From: Pseudomonas bohemica
GTDB taxonomy: Bacteria; Pseudomonadota; Gammaproteobacteria; Pseudomonadales; Pseudomonadaceae
Length of the DNA stretch: 64,000 bases
Direction of reading: 5' to 3'
Assembly: GCF_002934685.1 (NCBI RefSeq)
Contig: NZ_NKHL01000120.1
Location: 261,410-325,409, forward strand
Positions within the stretch are counted from its first letter, which is position 1; each line of letters starts with the position of its first letter. Shown here in pieces: positions 59,884 through 64,000 of this stretch. The notes under the pieces are model-generated. The model was not told the DNA's origin. It did not search any database and saw only the letters and a list, made by a program, of their open reading frames with translations. A program made the position numbers and the translations under genes.

Positions 59884-61557
59884 TCAGGATTTCGTAGCCA
59901 CCACCATCTTCTTCGCGTGGGCCAGCGATTCCTTGGTCAGATCGATCCCGCCCAGCATTCGCGCCACTTCTTCCACGCGTTCGCTCTTGCTGAGTTTGGA
60001 AACCGCGGTACGCGTGGCTTCTTCCTCGCGAACCTTGTGCACGAACAGATGCTGATGACCTTGTGCAGCAACCTGCGGCAGGTGGGTGACGGTCATGACC
60101 TGACCGCGTTCGCCCAGTCGGCGCAGCAACTGCCCGACAATCTCTGCAGTCGGGCCACCGATGCCAACGTCCACTTCGTCGAACACCAGCGTAGGAATGC
60201 GAGACGTCTGCGCGGTGATGACCTGAATGGCCAGACTGATCCGCGACAGCTCACCCCCTGACGCCACCTTCGCCAATGCCTTGAGCGGCTGACCGGGGTT
60301 GGCGCTGACCAGCAGTTCCACCTGCTCCAGGCCGTTGGGTGACAGCTCCTTGTCGACGTTTTCCCGCAGCTCGATATTGAAGCGCCCGCCCGGCATGCCC
60401 AGTCGCTGGATTTCATGCTCCACCGCATGCGCCAGTTGCGGTGCTGCACGCTGACGCAGGTCGCTCAGTTCGCGGGCCTTTTCCTGATAGTGGCGAGCGT
60501 AAGAGCCCAACTCATGCTCCAGACGTTCGATGGCTTCGTCGTTGGCATTCAGCGTTTCAATTTCGTCCAGCAGCTTTTGATGCAATGCTGGAACTTCGGT
60601 CGGCTGCACCCGGTGTTTGCGCGCCAGCGTGTAAATGGTGTCCAGGCGTTCTTCGATCTGTTGCAGGCGTGCCGGATCAGCCTCGAACCGATCCAGAAAA
60701 CGATTGATCTCACCGACCGCTTCCTCGACCTGAATCTGCGCGCTGGAGAGCAGATTGGTCGCCTCATTCAGTGCGTCCGGCGAATTGTTGACGCTGGTCA
60801 GGCGATTGAGGCTCGCTGTCAGCGCATTCAGCGCATTGCCTGAATCGCTCTCGCTGCACAGCTCGACTACCTGTCGGCAAATGCCCAGCAGGCTTTCGGC
60901 GTTGGTCAGGGTAGTGTGTTCCTGCTCCAGCTGTTCCAGCTCGTTTTCGCCCAGGCTCAGGCCTTCGAGCTCCTCGAGCTGATAACTGAGCAGCTGGTGT
61001 TTGGCGCGCTGTTCGTCGCCGGAATTAGAGAGCCGCTCCAACTCGTAACGCGTCTGACGCCAGCGTTGAGCCGCCAGATGAACCTGGCGCGCGAGATCGG
61101 TGGCGCCGGCGTATTCATCCAGCAGTCGGCGATGGGTGTCGGTCTTGAGCAGCGACTGATGTTCGTGCTGGCTGTGGATGTCGATCAGCAGCTCGCCCAG
61201 GGCTTTCAGATCGCCTTGGGGGCAGGGCGTGCCGTTTATATAGGCGCGGGAGCGGCCTTCAGCCGTGATGACCCGACGCAGGATGCACGGGCCGTCGGTT
61301 TCCAGATCGCGCTCGGCGAGCCAGGCGCGGGCTTCAGGAATGTCGGCAACGTCGAACGTGGCCAGGATATCGGCCTTGTCGGCGCCCGGTCTCACAACGC
61401 CGCTGTCGGCACGATCGCCCAGCGTCAGGCCCAGAGCGTCGAGCATGATCGACTTGCCGGCACCGGTTTCCCCGGTGATGACGCTCATGCCGCGATCCAG
61501 TTCGAGATCCAGATGTTCAACGATGGCGTAGTTGTGTATGGACAGGTGCACCAGCAT
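59884..61557 (-). CDS. recN: DNA repair ATPase RecN
   Basis: 557 residues. SMC-like: Walker A GETGAGKS at 29-36, two long coiled-coil arms, signature LSRISLAIQ and Walker B TLVFDEVDVGIGG near the end. Acts at double-strand breaks. ATG 61557 gives the conserved MLVHLSIHNYAIVEHLDLEL start; the frame is open further upstream without similarity. SOS control is usual, but I did not find a clear LexA box. Confidence 0.95.
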   Translation of the reverse strand: MLVHLSIHNYAIVEHLDLELDRGMSVITGETGAGKSIMLDALGLTLGDRADSGVVRPGADKADILATFDVADIPEARAWLAERDLETDGPCILRRVITAEGRSRAYINGTPCPQGDLKALGELLIDIHSQHEHQSLLKTDTHRRLLDEYAGATDLARQVHLAAQRWRQTRYELERLSNSGDEQRAKHQLLSYQLEELEGLSLGENELEQLEQEHTTLTNAESLLGICRQVVELCSESDSGNALNALTASLNRLTSVNNSPDALNEATNLLSSAQIQVEEAVGEINRFLDRFEADPARLQQIEERLDTIYTLARKHRVQPTEVPALHQKLLDEIETLNANDEAIERLEHELGSYARHYQEKARELSDLRQRAAPQLAHAVEHEIQRLGMPGGRFNIELRENVDKELSPNGLEQVELLVSANPGQPLKALAKVASGGELSRISLAIQVITAQTSRIPTLVFDEVDVGIGGPTAEIVGQLLRRLGERGQVMTVTHLPQVAAQGHQHLFVHKVREEEATRTAVSKLSKSERVEEVARMLGGIDLTKESLAHAKKMVVATKS

Positions 61558-61752
61558 AAGGGCGGCTCCCAAGCGATTTGTCTGGTTATTTATACAGTCT
61601 TTTGCTTTCGGCTGACAATGCCCTGACCTGCCTCGATTTGACAGGCGGCAAACAATTTTCAGCACCGATCCCGGCGATGGACAGCTTCAATTACGATTCG
61701 ACCCATGTCGGAAAATTTGTAGGGTTATTCGCGTTCTCATGCAACCAAACCC

Positions 61753-61781
61753 CTTGAAGCGGGAAATTACGGCCCCATATA
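61753..61781 (+). promoter_or_regulatory. Sigma-32 heat-shock promoter of grpE
   Basis: CTTGAA (61753-61758) and CCCCATATA (61773-61781) are separated by 14 bases, matching the heat-shock consensus closely. 52 bases before the grpE ATG. The rest of 61558-61833 holds no gene. Confidence 0.9.
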
Positions 61782-61833
61782 GCCGGGCAGAAGCGTGAGT
61801 TGAGCTCACGGACGTAATTGGAAGGAGAGAACT

Positions 61834-62400
61834 ATGGCTGACGAACAGAACCCGGATACGCAGGCTCAGGATCAAGCTGCAGATGCGGCGAACTCCGGAG
61901 AAGATTTGGCAACTCGCGTGCAAGTGCTGGAAGAGCAACTGGCTGCCGCCAAGGATCAGTCTCTGCGTGTGGCTGCGGATCTGCAGAACGTCCGCCGCCG
62001 TGCAGAGCAAGACATGGAAAAGGCTCACAAATTCGCATTGGAGAAGTTCGCTGGTGACCTGCTGCCAATCGTCGACAGCCTGGAGCGTGGCCTGGACCTG
62101 TCCAACCCGGATGACGAGAGCATCCGTCCGATGCGTGAAGGTATCGAGCTGACTCTGAAAATGTTCAGCGACACGCTCAAGCGCTATCAGTTGGAAGCCA
62201 TCGATCCGCATGGCCAGCCATTCAATGCCGAGCACCATCAGGCAATGGCGATGCAGGAAAGCGCTGACGTCGAGCCGAACAGCGTGCTGAAAGTGTTCCA
62301 GAAGGGATATCAGCTCAATGGTCGCCTGCTGCGCCCGGCCATGGTCGTGGTCAGCAAGGCGCCGTCGCCTGTCGCACCGTCAATTGACGAGCAGGCTTGA
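61834..62400 (+). CDS. grpE: GrpE nucleotide-exchange factor
   Basis: 188 residues. Acidic start, a long N-terminal coiled coil, then FAGDLLPIVDSLERGL and the C-terminal VLKVFQKGYQLNGRLLRPAMVVVSK beta domain. Releases ADP from DnaK. AAGGAGAG ribosome site is ideal. Followed by dnaK in the usual grpE-dnaK order. Confidence 0.96.
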   Translation: MADEQNPDTQAQDQAADAANSGEDLATRVQVLEEQLAAAKDQSLRVAADLQNVRRRAEQDMEKAHKFALEKFAGDLLPIVDSLERGLDLSNPDDESIRPMREGIELTLKMFSDTLKRYQLEAIDPHGQPFNAEHHQAMAMQESADVEPNSVLKVFQKGYQLNGRLLRPAMVVVSKAPSPVAPSIDEQA

Positions 62401-62424
62401 AATCAGCTGAGTGGCCCCCATTTA
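62396..62424 (+). promoter_or_regulatory. Sigma-32 heat-shock promoter of dnaK, overlapping the grpE stop
   Basis: CTTGAA (62396-62401) includes the grpE TGA codon, and CCCCATTTA (62416-62424) follows after 14 bases. Same spacing as the grpE promoter. dnaK starts 80 bases on. Confidence 0.85.
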
Positions 62425-62504
62425 CAGGCCATGCGTTTAAAGAATTACCGCAATTTGTAAACGCAGTTGCGGCAACCTAATTTAAGTTTCGGGAGAGTCA
62501 AGAC

Positions 62505-64000
62505 ATGGGCAAGATTATCGGCATCGACCTGGGGACCACCAACTCCTGCGTTTCGGTTCTGGAAAACGGTGTTGCGAAGGTGATTGAGAACGCCGAAGGC
62601 GCGCGTACCACTCCTTCGATCATCGCTTACGCCAACGACGGCGAGACCCTGGTCGGTCAGTCCGCCAAGCGTCAGGCGGTCACCAACCCGCATAACACCC
62701 TGTACGCGGTGAAGCGTCTGATCGGTCGCAAGTTCGACGAAGAAGTCGTGCAGAAAGACATCAAGATGGTGCCTTACACCATCGCCAAGGCTGACAACGG
62801 CGACGCATGGGTTTCGGTCAACGACAAGAAGATGTCGCCTCCTCAGATTTCCGCGGAAATCCTGAAGAAAATGAAGAAGACCGCTGAAGATTATCTCGGC
62901 GAGTCCGTGACCGAAGCGGTTATCACCGTGCCGGCCTACTTCAACGACAGCCAGCGTCAGGCCACCAAAGATGCCGGCCGTATCGCAGGCCTGGACGTAA
63001 AACGCATCATCAACGAGCCGACCGCAGCCGCACTGGCTTACGGTATGGACAAAGCCAAAGGTGACCACACTGTCATCGTTTATGACCTGGGTGGCGGTAC
63101 CTTCGACGTTTCGGTCATCGAAATCGCTGAAGTAGACGGTGAGCACCAGTTCGAAGTCTTGGCCACCAATGGCGATACTTTCCTGGGCGGTGAGGACTTT
63201 GACATTCGTCTGATCGATTACCTCGTCGACGAATTCAAGAAAGAAAGCGGCATGAACCTCAAAGGTGATCCGCTGGCGATGCAGCGCCTGAAAGAGGCTG
63301 CCGAGAAAGCCAAGATCGAGCTGTCTTCGAGCCAGCAAACCGACGTGAACCTGCCGTACATCACCGCAGACGCAACCGGTCCCAAGCACTTGAACGTAAA
63401 GATCTCCCGCGCCAAGCTGGAATCGCTGGTTGAAGACCTGGTTCAACGCACCATCGAGCCTTGCCGCATCGCGTTGAAGGATTCGGGTATCGACGTCGGT
63501 TCGATCAACGACGTGATCCTGGTCGGTGGTCAGACTCGTATGCCGCTGGTTCAGAAAGCGGTCACCGAGTTCTTTGGCAAAGAAGCCCGCAAAGACGTCA
63601 ACCCTGACGAAGCGGTCGCCATGGGCGCTGCGATTCAAGGCGCGGTATTGGCTGGTGACGTGAAAGACGTTCTGTTGCTGGACGTCAGCCCGCTGACCCT
63701 GGGTATCGAAACCATGGGTGGCGTGATGACTGCGCTGATCGAGAAAAACACCACGATTCCTACCAAGAAATCGCAAGTCTTCTCGACTGCCGACGACAAC
63801 CAGAGCGCCGTGACCATTCATGTGCTGCAGGGTGAGCGCAAGCAAGCCACTCAGAACAAGTCGCTGGGCAAGTTCGACCTGGCGGAGATTCCACCTGCTC
63901 CACGCGGCGTGCCTCAAATCGAAGTGACCTTCGACATCGACGCCAACGGTATCCTGCACGTCGGCGCGAAAGACAAGGCCACCGGCAAGACCCAGTCGAT
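62505..64000 (+). CDS. dnaK: Chaperone DnaK (Hsp70), cut by window end
   Basis: 498 full codons visible of about 640. MGKIIGIDLGTTNSCVSVLE, seen in parts, AYFNDSQRQATKDAGRIAGL, IVYDLGGGTFDVS and NDVILVGGQTRMP cover the actin-like ATPase; the substrate-binding domain begins near LLLDVSPLTLGIE and runs off the edge. GGGAGAG precedes the ATG. Works with GrpE and DnaJ in protein folding. Confidence 0.98.
   Translation, partial: MGKIIGIDLGTTNSCVSVLENGVAKVIENAEGARTTPSIIAYANDGETLVGQSAKRQAVTNPHNTLYAVKRLIGRKFDEEVVQKDIKMVPYTIAKADNGDAWVSVNDKKMSPPQISAEILKKMKKTAEDYLGESVTEAVITVPAYFNDSQRQATKDAGRIAGLDVKRIINEPTAAALAYGMDKAKGDHTVIVYDLGGGTFDVSVIEIAEVDGEHQFEVLATNGDTFLGGEDFDIRLIDYLVDEFKKESGMNLKGDPLAMQRLKEAAEKAKIELSSSQQTDVNLPYITADATGPKHLNVKISRAKLESLVEDLVQRTIEPCRIALKDSGIDVGSINDVILVGGQTRMPLVQKAVTEFFGKEARKDVNPDEAVAMGAAIQGAVLAGDVKDVLLLDVSPLTLGIETMGGVMTALIEKNTTIPTKKSQVFSTADDNQSAVTIHVLQGERKQATQNKSLGKFDLAEIPPAPRGVPQIEVTFDIDANGILHVGAKDKATGKTQS

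Noticed and set aside
62445..63959. Minus-strand frame of 504 codons opposite dnaK
   Set aside because: Known type of antisense open frame opposite dnaK; not a gene on this evidence.
1..64000. CRISPR array
   Set aside because: No regularly spaced short repeats with unique spacers were seen; repeats in J and the tube gene are protein-coding.

Overview
The window reads as a Pseudomonas chromosome, probably fluorescens/syringae group. The evidence is the core gene content on the right (smpB, lldP-lldD and an FAD/Fe-S D-lactate dehydrogenase, lldR, ratA-rnfH, bamE, fur, recN, grpE-dnaK), a tmRNA with the tag ANDETYGEQALAA, and a Pseudomonas-type REP hairpin. No search was run, so the species is not fixed.

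Layout. (1) 1-5483 is a patchwork: the end of a membrane diguanylate cyclase, a PAS-GGDEF cyclase, a formaldehyde-detoxification operon (frmR-frmA-gfa), and fossils of phage lysis genes on the minus strand (SleB-type lysin, GH24 lysozyme, Rz spanin). (2) 5484-8063 is a complete IS21-family element (istA-istB). (3) 8064-36070 is the late half of a lambdoid prophage, read left to right: small genes, two tRNAs, holin and nested Rz/Rz1 spanins, HNH and P27/HK97-type terminase, HK97-type head genes, a lambda-type long flexible tail with a frameshifted G-T chaperone, a very large J protein, and a distal endolysin. At its right end, on the opposite strand, sits a DprA-like/phosphoribosyltransferase pair resembling the ShosTA toxin-antitoxin defence system. 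No integrase, repressor or replication gene of this prophage is present; the IS lies exactly where they would begin.

(4) 36320-47816 is a separate island of about 11.5 kb integrated into the 3' end of ssrA. It is bounded by a 19-bp direct repeat of the tmRNA end. Joining its ends gives a core flanked by a 10-bp inverted repeat, CTGTGTAAGG/CCTTACACAG, which fixes the boundaries. It carries a tyrosine integrase next to ssrA, an XRE regulator, two envelope proteins of unknown role, a Doc-type Fic protein with an extra C-terminal domain, a three-gene HTH/HTH/HxH-motif module, a serine resolvase, and a restriction-modification pair in which a PD-(D/E)xK nuclease domain is fused to an N6-adenine methylase, beside a two-domain specificity subunit.

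(5) 47800-64000 is core chromosome: ssrA, a small periplasmic protein, the lactate-utilisation cluster with its divergent regulator and a clear LldR-type operator, smpB, an NSS-family transporter, ratA-rnfH, bamE, fur, recN, and grpE-dnaK with two heat-shock (sigma-32) promoters, one overlapping the grpE stop codon. The region is a layered integration hot spot next to ssrA. The most interesting parts are the island's fused restriction system and unexplained three-gene module, and the prophage's defence pair.
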